Part shown: piece after piece, positions 49,225-58,179 of the stretch
Layout: the number at the start of each line of letters is the position of its first letter
How positions within the stretch are numbered: the stretch's first letter is position 1
Assembly: GCF_003610635.1 (NCBI RefSeq)
Contig: NZ_RAQJ01000006.1
Span: forward strand, 62,001-126,000
From: Ichthyenterobacterium magnum
GTDB taxonomy: Bacteria; Bacteroidota; Bacteroidia; Flavobacteriales; Flavobacteriaceae
Length of the DNA: 64,000 nt
Direction of reading: 5' to 3'
Notes under the pieces: generated by a model
What the model saw: only the letters and a program-made list of their open reading frames with translations
Told to the model about the DNA's origin: nothing
Databases searched by the model: none
Translations under genes and position numbers: made by a program

Positions 49225-49596
49225 ATGAATTCAAAAGTTTTTATGATTGTAAGAATCCTTCTTGGAGTTTTTGTTCTCTTTTTTGGTTTAAATAAATTTT
49301 TCCATTTTATGGATATGGGCGAAATGTCTGAAGCGGCAGGAAATTATTTTGGTGCCTTAACTGCTACCAAAACTATAACTATGGTTGCTATTGTTGAAAT
49401 AATTGCTGGTTTAGCTTTAATATTAAACAAATATGGTGCTTTACTAGCATTAATTTTAATGAGCATCTCTGTAAATGCTGTATTATTTCATGCTACTCTA
49501 GAGCCAGGAAGTATAGCTGGAGCAGCTATTTTACTAATTTTAAATATTGTTGTTCTTTATGGCTATAAAGACAAATACAAAAGTTTACTTAGTTAA
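49225..49596 (+). CDS. DoxX-family small membrane protein
   Basis: 123 residues with four predicted membrane helices: MIVRILLGVFVLFFGLNKFF, ITMVAIVEIIAGLALIL, ALLALILMSISVNAVLFHA and AAILLILNIVVLYGY. The layout and the GLNKFFHF segment match the DoxX/DoxD group, whose members are thought to act in redox or stress functions of the membrane; no exact role can be given. It lies 96 bases after the macroglobulin-like gene. Confidence 0.8.
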   Translation: MNSKVFMIVRILLGVFVLFFGLNKFFHFMDMGEMSEAAGNYFGALTATKTITMVAIVEIIAGLALILNKYGALLALILMSISVNAVLFHATLEPGSIAGAAILLILNIVVLYGYKDKYKSLLS

Positions 49597-49630
49597 CTTT
49601 TTAAGAAGAGTTATATAAAAATATGATAGC

Positions 49631-49720
49631 TGTCATTTTGAGCTTGGCTGAAAAATCTTAAACATCTATAAATAAAAAAAATCATTTATTTAAAATTCTT
49701 CACTTTCGTTCAGAATGACA
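49631..49720. repeat. Imperfect 29-base inverted repeat in a convergent intergenic region
   Basis: The left arm (49631-49659) begins TGTCATTTTGAGC; the complement of the right arm (49692-49720) begins TGTCATTCTGAAC. About three quarters of the positions match (TGTCATTxTGAxC, TGAAxAATxTT). It resembles the intergenic TGTCATTTCGA-type repeats of Flavobacteriaceae and may also act as a terminator for both converging genes. Confidence 0.6.
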
Positions 49721-49742
49721 TTTATTAAAACTCCTTTTATTT

Positions 49743-50258
49743 CTATTTTGGAGGATATTTTGATAAGACTTTTTCTACTAAAGCCATAAAAACTGCTTCA
49801 CGTTTTTCTGGTGTGGCATTTGGATTATACGAGTTTTCACTTACAGCTTGCCAGAACAAACTATTTTTGTTTTCGTCAACAAAATCGATAATAATCTGAC
49901 GACTGTGTTTAGATTGCCCTATAGGAATACCTACAGAAATTCCTCCGCCAATAGTTCTACCTCCACCACCAAGGCCAACTCCAACAGTATTTCTTTGATT
50001 ATTTTGAAATTCACTACTCTTTATATCTATTAAAAAATCTGGCGTTTCAGATAAACTAAATCCCTTTTGCTTAAGATTAGCGTTAAGCACATTAAATAAT
50101 CGTTTTGTATCTAACTCACTCATACCAGTATTCATATCTGTATAATAATTATACGTTTTGTACTGTGTAAAATCTGTACCCTTTTCGTAATCGTAATTAA
50201 CGGTTGCACCGCATGACATTAGTAAAAGAGCAATAATGGTGATTTTTAAAATTTTCAT
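49743..50258 (-). CDS. DUF4136 lipoprotein
   Basis: 171 residues. Lipobox LLMSC (Cys16) after MKILKITIIALLL. TDFTQYKTYNYY, DTKRLFNVLNANLKQKGFSL, DFLIDIKSSEF and the Gly-rich GVGLGGGGRTIGGGISVGIP followed by RQIIIDFVDENKNSLFWQAV are the DUF4136 pattern. Such proteins are outer-membrane-associated lipoproteins of unknown role in Bacteroidota and Proteobacteria. Confidence 0.87.
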   Translation of the reverse strand: MKILKITIIALLLMSCGATVNYDYEKGTDFTQYKTYNYYTDMNTGMSELDTKRLFNVLNANLKQKGFSLSETPDFLIDIKSSEFQNNQRNTVGVGLGGGGRTIGGGISVGIPIGQSKHSRQIIIDFVDENKNSLFWQAVSENSYNPNATPEKREAVFMALVEKVLSKYPPK

Positions 50259-50293
50259 TTTTTAAGTAATTTTAAATTTATAAGTATCAAAAA

Positions 50294-51001
50294 TCATTCC
50301 TCATTATCAATAGAGCGTGATAGTGCTGAAGAAATAATACCTGTTGGTATAGCAACAATGCCCAAACCAATCATTAATATAAAAAAGGTAAACACTCGAC
50401 CACCAACTGTTATTGGGTACACATCACCATAACCAACAGTGGTAAGCGTTATGATTGCCCACCATAAACTATCAAAAACCGAAGAGAAATGTTCGGGTTG
50501 AGCTTCGTGTTCAAAATAATAAATGCCAACTGCAGCAAAATAAATGAGCATTAGCGTTATAAATAAAAAGAGCATAATTTCTTCTTTTGCAGAGGAAATA
50601 GCTCTTGTAAAATGTTTCATGGCTCGGTTATAACGAGCCAATTTTAAAATTCTAAACAAGCGTAGAAAACGTAATGCTCTTAAAGATGCTAAACCTAAGC
50701 CTAGTGATAAATAAAATGGTAAAATTGCTACTAAATCAATAATTCCAAAAAAACTAAAAATGAATTTAGGCTTACTATCTGCCACATATATTCTTAGCAG
50801 ATATTCTAAGGTAAAAATCGCTACGCAAATTATTTCAATGGTATGTAAGAGCGTTTTTGTTTCTGGTTTTAAATCAGGAACTGTCTCAAATGCAAAGCTT
50901 ACTATAGTTAGCAAAATCAATGCCTGAATAAACATCGAAAAAAAACGACTGGCTTTGTTGTCATTTAGTTCTACTATACTTTTAATAGTTTCTCGCATCA
51001 T
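50294..51001 (-). CDS. Voltage-gated-type potassium channel
   Basis: 235 residues with six membrane segments. The pore motif TLTTVGYGDVYP contains the potassium selectivity filter GYGD. S4 has regularly spaced Arg/Lys (SLRALRFLRLFRILKLARYN), so voltage sensing is plausible. There is no C-terminal RCK or cyclic-nucleotide domain; the protein ends soon after S6 (GLGIVAIPTGIISSALSRSI). It likely sets potassium flux across the inner membrane. Confidence 0.93.
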   Translation of the reverse strand: MMRETIKSIVELNDNKASRFFSMFIQALILLTIVSFAFETVPDLKPETKTLLHTIEIICVAIFTLEYLLRIYVADSKPKFIFSFFGIIDLVAILPFYLSLGLGLASLRALRFLRLFRILKLARYNRAMKHFTRAISSAKEEIMLFLFITLMLIYFAAVGIYYFEHEAQPEHFSSVFDSLWWAIITLTTVGYGDVYPITVGGRVFTFFILMIGLGIVAIPTGIISSALSRSIDNEE

Positions 51002-51085
51002 ATTTAGGTTGGTTATTGCTAAGTTATGACGTTAAACAGAGAATTGCAATTATTCCTTAAAAAGAGGTTTTCTGCAAACTGCAAA

Positions 51086-52081
51086 CTAATTAAGCATCTT
51101 CCACAATGCATCCTTAAGTTCTGTAATCCCTTGTTGCGCTACAGACGATATAAACATATATGGTATTGGTAGTTTTTCATCTAGCTCAACCTTAAGTTCA
51201 GTCTTTAGTTCATCATCTAACATATCACATTTAGAAATGGCAACGATGCGTTCTTTATCTAGCATTTCTGGATTATAACGCCTAAGCTCATCTAATAATA
51301 TTTGATATTGTTTTTCAATATCATCTGCATCAGCAGGAATTAAAAACAATAAAATTGAATTACGCTCAATATGACGTAAAAAATAATGCCCTAAACCTTT
51401 TCCTTCTGCTGCGCCTTCAATAATACCAGGAATATCAGCCATTACAAAAGTTTTAAAATCACGGTATTTTACAATTCCTAAATTTGGCTTTAGAGTTGTA
51501 AACTCATAATCTGCAATTTTTGGTTTTGCTGATGTAACGACAGATAGTAATGTAGATTTTCCTGCATTTGGAAAACCAACTAATCCCACATCTGCAAGAA
51601 CTTTAAGCTCCAAGGTAATATCCTTTTCTTCTAACGGAATACCAGGTTGTGCATAACGTGGCGTTTGGTTGGTTGAGCTTTTAAAATGCCAATTACCGCG
51701 TCCTCCCATTCCACCTTCGGCAATAATTCGCTCTTCTTGATCTTCAGTAATTTCTAAGATAATTTTATTGGTTTCAGTATCTCTAATTACTGTACCTAAA
51801 GGCACATCAATGTAGACATCTTCACCATCTGCACCTGTGCTTCTACCTTTACTTCCATTTCCACCATGACCAGCTTTTATATGGCGTTTAAATTTTAAAT
51901 GTAAAAGTGTCCAAAGATTAGAATTTCCTCGTAAAATAACGTGGCCTCCTCGTCCGCCATCTCCACCGTCAGGACCTCCTTTTGCGATGTATTTTTCGCG
52001 ATGTAAATGCGTAGAACCTTTACCTCCTTTTCCAGAAGCAACATGCATTTTTACATAATCTACGAAGTTTCCTTCTGTCAT
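51086..52081 (-). CDS. obg: GTPase Obg
   Basis: 331 residues. The glycine-rich Obg fold (about 1-155: [39 protein letters not shown]) precedes the G domain ([38 protein letters not shown]). Obg is an essential GTPase in late 50S assembly and stress signalling. There is no C-terminal OCT domain. It follows the HPRT-Adk gene in the same direction after 100 bases. Confidence 0.97.
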   Translation of the reverse strand: MTEGNFVDYVKMHVASGKGGKGSTHLHREKYIAKGGPDGGDGGRGGHVILRGNSNLWTLLHLKFKRHIKAGHGGNGSKGRSTGADGEDVYIDVPLGTVIRDTETNKIILEITEDQEERIIAEGGMGGRGNWHFKSSTNQTPRYAQPGIPLEEKDITLELKVLADVGLVGFPNAGKSTLLSVVTSAKPKIADYEFTTLKPNLGIVKYRDFKTFVMADIPGIIEGAAEGKGLGHYFLRHIERNSILLFLIPADADDIEKQYQILLDELRRYNPEMLDKERIVAISKCDMLDDELKTELKVELDEKLPIPYMFISSVAQQGITELKDALWKMLN

Positions 52082-52100
52082 ATCTTAAATTAAATTAAAT

Positions 52101-52138
52101 GCTGAAAAATTAAGAGATAAAACTTTTAATTTTTCAGC
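52101..52138 (-). terminator. Long hairpin between the HPRT-Adk gene and obg
   Basis: GCTGAAAAATTAA (52101-52113) and TTAATTTTTCAGC (52126-52138) form a perfect 13-bp stem with a 12-base loop. A T run after the stem on the minus strand is missing, so it may be a weak terminator, a processing site or an obg leader element. Confidence 0.45.
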
Positions 52139-52181
52139 TATATCATTTTCCGCAAAAAGCGAAAGTCTTTATTTTTATTGA

Positions 52182-53291
52182 TTATAATTTATCAATAACA
52201 CTATTTAATCGTGTAGTAATCTCTTCTATACTACCAACACCATCAACGCCAAAGTATTTATCTTGATTTGAGTAAAAATCTTTTAAAATAGCGGTTTCGT
52301 TATAATAGATTTTTATTCTGTTTCTAATCACAGCTTCATTAGCATCATCTGGTCTTCCACTGGTTTTACCACGTTCTAATAAACGTTGTACTAAAATGGC
52401 ATCGTCAACTTCTAATGCAACCATAGCATTTACTTTAGAGTCTTTTTCTTCCAAAATTTTATCTAGCGCATCTGCCTGAATTGTATTACGAGGGAAACCA
52501 TCAAAAATAAACCCATTTGCATCAGCATTTTTATTTACTTCTGCATGCAGCATATCTATAGTTACTTGGTCAGGAACCAATTCGCCTTTATCCATAAAAG
52601 ATTTGGCTAAAACACCTAATGCCGTTTCATTTTTTATATTGAATCTGAAAACATCTCCTGTTGAGATATGAACCAAATTATATGTCTCTTTTAAAAAATT
52701 GGCTTGAGTACCTTTTCCGGCTCCTGGAGGTCCAAATAGGACTAAATTAATCATGTGTTGTGTTGTTTTTAATTGATATATTTCTGGTAAATCGCGTCCC
52801 AATCCATCATAGTCTAATCCATAACCAACTATAAATTTGTTTGGGATTTCAATACCAACATAATGTAGTTTGTAATCTTTTTTATAAGCTTCTGGCTTGT
52901 AAAACAATGTAGCTATCTTAAGTTCGTCTACATTTTCTCTTTCAAAAATTCGATGTACTTCTTCAAGCGTGTTTCCAGAATCTATAATATCTTCTAGAAT
53001 TACAACTTTGCGTCCGGATAAATCTTGAGTTAGACCTATAAGGCGCTGTATATCTTCTGATGATTTAACGCCTTCATACGATGCTAGTTTTATAAATGTA
53101 ACCTCGCAAGGTTTTGGGTATTTTTTAACAAAATCACTAACAAACATAAAAGACCCATTAAGTATGCCAACAAATACAGGAATTTCATCTTGCAAGTCAT
53201 TAGCAACATCATCAACCATACGTTGTACAATTGCATCTATCTCTGGTTCAGAAATAAACGGTTTAAAATATAAATCGTGAAGCTTAATCAC
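52182..53291 (-). CDS. Hypoxanthine phosphoribosyltransferase-adenylate kinase fusion
   Basis: 369 residues in one open frame. Residues 1-178 are an HPRT: PVFVGILNGSFMFVSDF, the PRPP loop VVILEDIIDSGNTLEE and FIVGYGLDYDGLGRDLPEIY. From Met180 follows a complete short adenylate kinase: LVLFGPPGAGKGTQANFL (P loop), HISTGDVFR, GFIFDGFPRNTIQADAL and GKTSGRPDDANEAV with the short lid. It would salvage hypoxanthine/guanine to IMP/GMP and balance AMP, ADP and ATP. The start is GTG: an in-frame stop lies nine bases upstream and no ATG precedes the HPRT core. It is divergent from purK. Confidence 0.93.
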   Translation of the reverse strand: MIKLHDLYFKPFISEPEIDAIVQRMVDDVANDLQDEIPVFVGILNGSFMFVSDFVKKYPKPCEVTFIKLASYEGVKSSEDIQRLIGLTQDLSGRKVVILEDIIDSGNTLEEVHRIFERENVDELKIATLFYKPEAYKKDYKLHYVGIEIPNKFIVGYGLDYDGLGRDLPEIYQLKTTQHMINLVLFGPPGAGKGTQANFLKETYNLVHISTGDVFRFNIKNETALGVLAKSFMDKGELVPDQVTIDMLHAEVNKNADANGFIFDGFPRNTIQADALDKILEEKDSKVNAMVALEVDDAILVQRLLERGKTSGRPDDANEAVIRNRIKIYYNETAILKDFYSNQDKYFGVDGVGSIEEITTRLNSVIDKL

Positions 53292-53312
53292 TTGTTTTTA
53301 ATTTTAGAAATG

Positions 53313-53320
53313 CAAAGATA
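53313..53320 (-). promoter_or_regulatory. Candidate -7 box of the HPRT-Adk gene
   Basis: On the minus strand TATCTTTG matches TAnnTTTG and lies 21 bases before the GTG start. A TTG 14 bases further upstream is closer than the usual -33 distance. Confidence 0.45.
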
Positions 53321-53385
53321 ATCAATAGATTGACCAATTACGATTTTTGATTTATGATTTTAGAAGTGAATATGATATTTAAGTG

Positions 53386-53393
53386 TATTTTTG
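53386..53393 (+). promoter_or_regulatory. Candidate -7 box of purK-purE
   Basis: TATTTTTG matches TAnnTTTG and lies 30 bases before the ATG at 53424. It shows that the TTG at 53391 is part of the promoter and not a start codon. Confidence 0.5.
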
Positions 53394-53423
53394 CATATAA
53401 TATGTCATTTTTTAGCACGAAAC

Positions 53424-54578
53424 ATGAATTATTTTTCTTCAGATTTTAAACTTGGTATTCTTGGTGGTGGTCAATTAGGCAAAATGTTGCTTAACAATAC
53501 TCGAAAGTTTGATATTTACACGTCTGTCTTAGATGCTAGTGAAGAAGCTCCTAGTAAAATTGCATGCAATGAATTTCATTTAGGCGATTTAATGGACTAT
53601 CAAAGTGTATATAATTTTGGTAAGCATGTTGATGTTTTAACCATCGAAATTGAAAATGTAAATGTTGATGCATTAGAAGCTTTAGAAAAAGAAGGGAAAA
53701 AAGTGTTTCCGTCATCTAAAACCTTACGAGCAATACAGAACAAAGCAACACAAAAATTGTTTTATAGAGACAACAACATTCCTACTGCAAATTTTATGCG
53801 TTTTGCTTATGCATCAGAAATTAAAGATGCCATTGAAAATGAAAGTTTGGCGTTTCCTTTTGTATGGAAGAGCGCACAGTTTGGTTATGATGGTAATGGT
53901 GTGAAAATTATTAGAAGTATTAACGACTTAAACGATTTACCTAAAGGCGAATGTATTGCTGAAGATATGATTCCTTTTAAAAATGAGCTGGCTGTTATCG
54001 TTGCTAGAAATGAAAATGGAGCGATTGCAACTTATCCAGTTGTTGAAATGGAGTTTCATCCTGAAGCCAACCAAGTTGAGTACGTAATTTGCCCTGCAAG
54101 AATTAATAATGAAATAGCAACAAAAGCAACAGAAGTAGCTTTAAAAGTTTCTAAAGCATTTAATCATGTTGGCTTATTAGCTGTTGAATTATTTCTGACA
54201 CAAACCGATGAAATTTTAGTTAACGAAGTTGCTCCCAGACCACACAACTCTGGTCATCACACTATTGAATCTAGTTATACATCACAGTTTGAGCAACACA
54301 TAAGAGCCATTTTAAATTTACCTTTAGGAAACACTAACACTAAAGCTGCTGGCGTTATGGTAAATTTAGTAGGCGCAGAAAATCATACTGGTAATGTACA
54401 TTACCAAAATATAGAAACCATAATGAAATTTGAAGGTGTAACACCTCATATTTATGGCAAAAAACAAACACGCCCTTTTCGTAAAATGGGTCATGTAACT
54501 ATAGTAAATAAAGACATAAACAAAGCACGTGAGATTGCTGAAGAAGTAAAAAACACAATTAAAGTAATAAGTAATTAA
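53424..54578 (+). CDS. purK: N5-carboxyaminoimidazole ribonucleotide synthase
   Basis: 384 residues from MNYFSSDFKLGILGGGQLGK. PurK uses ATP and bicarbonate to carboxylate AIR in de novo purine synthesis. The N-terminal LGILGGGQLGKMLL, ATP-grasp segments FPFVWKSAQFGYDGNGVKI and the C-terminal LFLTQTDEILVNEVAPRPHN SGHHTIE pattern are typical. It is followed two bases later by purE, its partner step. The start at 53424 is chosen over an upstream TTG inside the promoter box. Confidence 0.96.
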   Translation: MNYFSSDFKLGILGGGQLGKMLLNNTRKFDIYTSVLDASEEAPSKIACNEFHLGDLMDYQSVYNFGKHVDVLTIEIENVNVDALEALEKEGKKVFPSSKTLRAIQNKATQKLFYRDNNIPTANFMRFAYASEIKDAIENESLAFPFVWKSAQFGYDGNGVKIIRSINDLNDLPKGECIAEDMIPFKNELAVIVARNENGAIATYPVVEMEFHPEANQVEYVICPARINNEIATKATEVALKVSKAFNHVGLLAVELFLTQTDEILVNEVAPRPHNSGHHTIESSYTSQFEQHIRAILNLPLGNTNTKAAGVMVNLVGAENHTGNVHYQNIETIMKFEGVTPHIYGKKQTRPFRKMGHVTIVNKDINKAREIAEEVKNTIKVISN

Positions 54579-54580
54579 TT

Positions 54581-55063
54581 ATGAATAAAGTAGGAATTAT
54601 TATGGGAAGCAAAAGCGACCTTCCCGTAATGCAAGATGCTATAGATATTTTAAAAAGCTTTGAAATTGATATTGAAGTTGATATTGTTTCTGCACACAGA
54701 ACTCCAGAAAAATTATTCGATTACAGTAAAAATGCGCATACTAGAGGTATTTCTGTAATTATTGCAGGAGCTGGAGGCGCAGCACATTTACCAGGTATGG
54801 TAGCTTCATTATCTCCACTTCCAGTTATTGGTGTTCCTGTAAAAAGTAGCAACTCAATAGATGGTTGGGATTCTATTTTATCTATTTTACAAATGCCAGG
54901 TGGCGTTCCTGTTGCAACAGTAGCTTTAAATGGTGCAAAAAACGCAGGTATTTTAGCGGCACAAATTATTGGAGCCTCTAATGAGGTTGTACTAAATAAA
55001 GTAATTGCTTATAAAGAAGAATTAAAAATAAAAGTTTTTAAATCATCAGAAGATTTAAAATAA
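54581..55063 (+). CDS. purE: N5-CAIR mutase
   Basis: 160 residues. PurE moves the carboxyl group of N5-CAIR to give CAIR. Signature: VGIIMGSKSDLPVMQDAIDI at the start, VSAHRTPEKLFDYSKNAHTR with the conserved His, and IAGAGGAAHLPGMVASLSPL PVIGVPV after it; QMPGGVPVATVALNGAKNAG follows. This is the short class I type that needs PurK. It ends at a terminator. Confidence 0.97.
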   Translation: MNKVGIIMGSKSDLPVMQDAIDILKSFEIDIEVDIVSAHRTPEKLFDYSKNAHTRGISVIIAGAGGAAHLPGMVASLSPLPVIGVPVKSSNSIDGWDSILSILQMPGGVPVATVALNGAKNAGILAAQIIGASNEVVLNKVIAYKEELKIKVFKSSEDLK

Positions 55064-55064
55064 A

Positions 55065-55090
55065 AAAACCTCGATTTTATACGAGGTTTT
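55065..55090 (+). terminator. Rho-independent terminator of purK-purE
   Basis: AAAACCTCG (55065-55073) and CGAGGTTTT (55082-55090) form a perfect 9-bp stem with an 8-base loop, one base after the purE stop codon. Confidence 0.75.
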
Positions 55091-55281
55091 AGAGCTATTA
55101 ATCAATTATTTTTAAGAGTTATTAACTCTCATAAAAATACTTAATGGCAAAACTAACAATATATTTTATTATCAATACCAAAAAAACCACTAGTAATTAA
55201 CAATTTAATAAACAATAAGTGTTTTAGGTAAGGTTATTATTACAAATAGGGATTTTTACTACATAATTCATAAATTTTAAC

Positions 55282-57300
55282 ATGAATATTTTAAATAAAA
55301 AATTTGATACAGCACCTTTTTCAAAAATAAAAGATGATCATTTTCTTCCAGCAATTAAAAATGCTATTAAAAGTGCAAGAGTAGAAATAGATGCTATAAC
55401 AAATAATACAGAAACTCCAACGTTTAAAAACACAATTGAAGCTTTAGATTTTTCAGGAGAACAGTTAGATCGTATTACAAGTATCTTTTTTAATCTTAAT
55501 TCTGCAGAGACTAATGATACAATTCAAAAAATAGCTCAAGAAGTTTCACCTTTATTATCTGAGTTTGGCAACGACATTACTTTAAATGAAAATTTATTTA
55601 AACGTGTAAAAAACGTTTACAACCAAAAGCCTGAGTTAAAACTAACTACAGAACAACAGACACTACTTGACAAAAAATACAAAGGGTTTTCACGAAATGG
55701 TGCAAATTTACCAGATAACAAAAAGCAACAACTTAGAGATATAGACAAGCAATTAAGTCAATTAAAACTAAAGTTTGGTGAAAATGTTTTAGCTGAAACC
55801 AATGCATTTGAAATGCTAATCACTAATGAAGATGATTTATCTGGCCTACCAGAAGGTGCAAAAGAAGCAGCACAACAATTAGCAGAATCTAAAGGTAAAA
55901 AAGGTTGGTTAGTCACTTTAGACTACCCAAGCTATATTCCGTTCATGACTTATGCTGATAATCGTGAGTTACGAAAAAAATTAGCTATTGCAGCTGGATC
56001 AAAAGCATTTAAAGACGACGCTTTAGACAACCAAGATAATGTTATTCAAATCGCAAAATTACGTCATCAACGTGCAAATTTATTAGGTTATAAAACTCAT
56101 GCGCATTTTGTACTAGAAGAGCGTATGGCAAAAACCCCAGAAACAGTAACTCATTTTTTAAATGAACTCCTTGAAAAAGCAAAACCAGCTGCCGAACGTG
56201 AATTTAAAGCACTCCAAAATTTTGCTAAAGATTTAGACGGCATTGATAAGCTAGAAAAATGGGATTCTGCTTATTATTCTGAAAAGCTAAAACAAAAACT
56301 ATTTAATTTAGATGATGAGCTTCTAAAACCTTATTTTAAATTAGAAAGTGTTATTAATGGTGCTTTTACAGTAGCAGAAAAATTATTCGATTTACAATTT
56401 GAAGCTATAGATACTATCGATAAATATCACAAGGATGTTTTAACCTATAAAGTAACAAATAAAGATGGTGATTTAGTTTCAATTTTTTATGCAGATTTTT
56501 TCCCAAGAGCAGGAAAACGAAATGGTGCATGGATGACATCTTATAAACCTCAGGCGTTTAAAAACGATGCTAATGAAAGACCTCACGTTTCTATTGTTTG
56601 CAACTTTACAAAGCCAACAAAAAGCAAACCTTCGTTACTAACCTTTAATGAAGTAACAACATTGTTTCATGAGTTTGGTCACGCACTTCATGGCATGTTA
56701 GCAAATACTACATACCCAAGTTTATCTGGCACTAGTGTGTTTTGGGATTTTGTTGAGCTACCAAGCCAGGTTTTAGAAAACTGGTGTTATCAAAAAGAAG
56801 CTTTAAAACTATTTGCTACACATTATAAAACTGGAGAGGTAATCCCAATGGAATTAGTTGAAAAAATAAAAGAATCTTCAACCTTTCATGAAGGTATGCA
56901 AACACTGCGTCAAATTAGTTTTGGTCTATTAGACATGTCTTGGCACGGTCAAGACCCAACACATATAACTAATGTAAAAGCTCATGAGTTAGAAGCTTTT
57001 AAAAACACTAAGCTTTTTCCTGATGTAGCAAACAATTGTATGAGTACATCATTCTCACATATTTTTCAAGGTGGTTACTCGTCTGGATATTACAGTTATA
57101 AATGGGCTGAAGTATTAGATGCAGATGCATTTGAGTATTTCTTAGAAAAAGGTGTTTTTAATAAAAATGTTGCAAATAAATTCAAAGACAATGTTTTATC
57201 TAAAGGAGGAACAGAAAACCCAATGACACTTTATAAGCGTTTTAGAGGACAAGAACCAAAACCAGACGCTTTATTAAAGCGTGCTGGATTAATTAAATAA
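55282..57300 (+). CDS. M3-family zinc oligopeptidase (Dcp/OpdA-type)
   Basis: 672 residues without a signal peptide. The zinc motif HEFGH lies at residues 463-467 (TLFHEFGHALHGML), and further conserved parts are YFPRAGKRNGAW-like FFPRAGKRNGAWMTS, GTSVFWDFVELPSQVLENW and FSHIFQGGYSSGYYSYKWAE. It cuts short peptides in the cytoplasm; the split into oligopeptidase A or peptidyl-dipeptidase cannot be made from the sequence. A 218-base AT-rich gap before it holds no other gene. Confidence 0.93.
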   Translation: MNILNKKFDTAPFSKIKDDHFLPAIKNAIKSARVEIDAITNNTETPTFKNTIEALDFSGEQLDRITSIFFNLNSAETNDTIQKIAQEVSPLLSEFGNDITLNENLFKRVKNVYNQKPELKLTTEQQTLLDKKYKGFSRNGANLPDNKKQQLRDIDKQLSQLKLKFGENVLAETNAFEMLITNEDDLSGLPEGAKEAAQQLAESKGKKGWLVTLDYPSYIPFMTYADNRELRKKLAIAAGSKAFKDDALDNQDNVIQIAKLRHQRANLLGYKTHAHFVLEERMAKTPETVTHFLNELLEKAKPAAEREFKALQNFAKDLDGIDKLEKWDSAYYSEKLKQKLFNLDDELLKPYFKLESVINGAFTVAEKLFDLQFEAIDTIDKYHKDVLTYKVTNKDGDLVSIFYADFFPRAGKRNGAWMTSYKPQAFKNDANERPHVSIVCNFTKPTKSKPSLLTFNEVTTLFHEFGHALHGMLANTTYPSLSGTSVFWDFVELPSQVLENWCYQKEALKLFATHYKTGEVIPMELVEKIKESSTFHEGMQTLRQISFGLLDMSWHGQDPTHITNVKAHELEAFKNTKLFPDVANNCMSTSFSHIFQGGYSSGYYSYKWAEVLDADAFEYFLEKGVFNKNVANKFKDNVLSKGGTENPMTLYKRFRGQEPKPDALLKRAGLIK

Positions 57301-57308
57301 TTATTGCC

Positions 57309-57316
57309 TATTTTTG
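57309..57316 (+). promoter_or_regulatory. Candidate -7 box of the sigma factor gene
   Basis: TATTTTTG matches TAnnTTTG and begins eight bases after the stop codon of the M3 peptidase gene; the ATG follows 19 bases after the box. No TTG is found at -33. Confidence 0.45.
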
Positions 57317-57335
57317 AGTCGAAAAAATTGTTTCA

Positions 57336-57887
57336 ATGCCTAAACATCAAATAGATCCAAATAAGTGGATTAACGCTTACTCAGATTATTTATTCAACTA
57401 TACCATTACACGAGTAAATGATAGAGAAATAGCCAAAGATTTGGTGCAAGACACTTTTTTTGCTGGCTTAAAATCGATGAAAAACTTTAAAGGCGAAGCA
57501 AGTGAACGTACATGGCTAATTTCAATACTCAAGCGAAAAATTATTGACCATTATCGTAAGATAAATTCAAACAAAGGAAAGGCAGAAGTTAGAATGAGCT
57601 ATTCTAATAATGAAAGTGAAGGTGATTGGCTTGAAGAACGTGTAGCAGATCCATTTGATAAAACTGCCGAAGACGATATAGAAAACACAGAATTAGGTTT
57701 AGCAATACATGACTGTTTATCAAAGCTTCCAGAAAAACAAGCTAAAGTATTTAAGTTAAAAACAATATTGGGCTATGAAACTGAAGCTATTTGTAATGAA
57801 TTAGATATCACAGCGTCTAACCTATGGGTTATAATCCATAGAGCACGTGTTGCCATGGCAAGCTGTATGGAAAAAACCTGGTTTTAA
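57336..57887 (+). CDS. ECF-type RNA polymerase sigma factor
   Basis: 183 residues. Sigma region 2 is seen at about 14-75 (YLFNYTITRVNDREIAKDLV, QDTFFAGLKSMKNFKGEASE, RTWLISILKRKIIDHYRK) and region 4 at about 125-180 (CLSKLPEKQAKVFKLKTILG, YETEAICNELDITASNLWVI, IHRARVAMASCM). A charged linker of about 45 residues joins them. The small gene that follows may encode its partner. Target promoters are unknown. Confidence 0.93.
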   Translation: MPKHQIDPNKWINAYSDYLFNYTITRVNDREIAKDLVQDTFFAGLKSMKNFKGEASERTWLISILKRKIIDHYRKINSNKGKAEVRMSYSNNESEGDWLEERVADPFDKTAEDDIENTELGLAIHDCLSKLPEKQAKVFKLKTILGYETEAICNELDITASNLWVIIHRARVAMASCMEKTWF

Positions 57888-57921
57888 ATTAAAAGTTCTC
57901 CTGCTTTCTCAGGAATATATT

Positions 57922-58179
57922 ATGAAAAAAAGTATCTTATTTATATCATGTGAAGAAGCACATCATATTTGTGATAAATCGCAATATGGCGAAGCTAGTA
58001 TATGGGAAAAATTTAAATTAAATCTTCGCCTATCTTGGTGTAGAATATCACGCGCTTACACGAAAAAAAATAGGGCTTTAACTAAAGCTGTAAATAATTC
58101 AGATGTAGATTGCCTTAAAGATAATGAGCGTAATGATTTAAAGACAAAATTTGATAGTCAACTACATAATCAAAATTAA
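57922..58179 (+). CDS. Small Cys-containing protein, possible anti-sigma factor
   Basis: 85 residues from MKKSILFISCEEAHHICDKS, 34 bases after the sigma factor gene. The layout, CEEA near the start, a basic amphipathic stretch and LRLSWCRISRAYTKKNRALT, is like small zinc-finger proteins that follow sigma genes in Flavobacteria. Compared with the usual HL-x-x-C-x-x-C zinc pattern, the His and second Cys seem to be Arg and Ser, so zinc binding may be altered. A longer start at 57847 overlaps the sigma gene and is not used. The stop overlaps the next gene (other strand) by 18 bases. Confidence 0.65.
   Translation: MKKSILFISCEEAHHICDKSQYGEASIWEKFKLNLRLSWCRISRAYTKKNRALTKAVNNSDVDCLKDNERNDLKTKFDSQLHNQN

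Noticed and set aside
57847-57921. 25-residue N-terminal extension of the small sigma partner
   Set aside because: It overlaps the end of the sigma gene in another frame; the ATG at 57922 gives the conserved-looking start.
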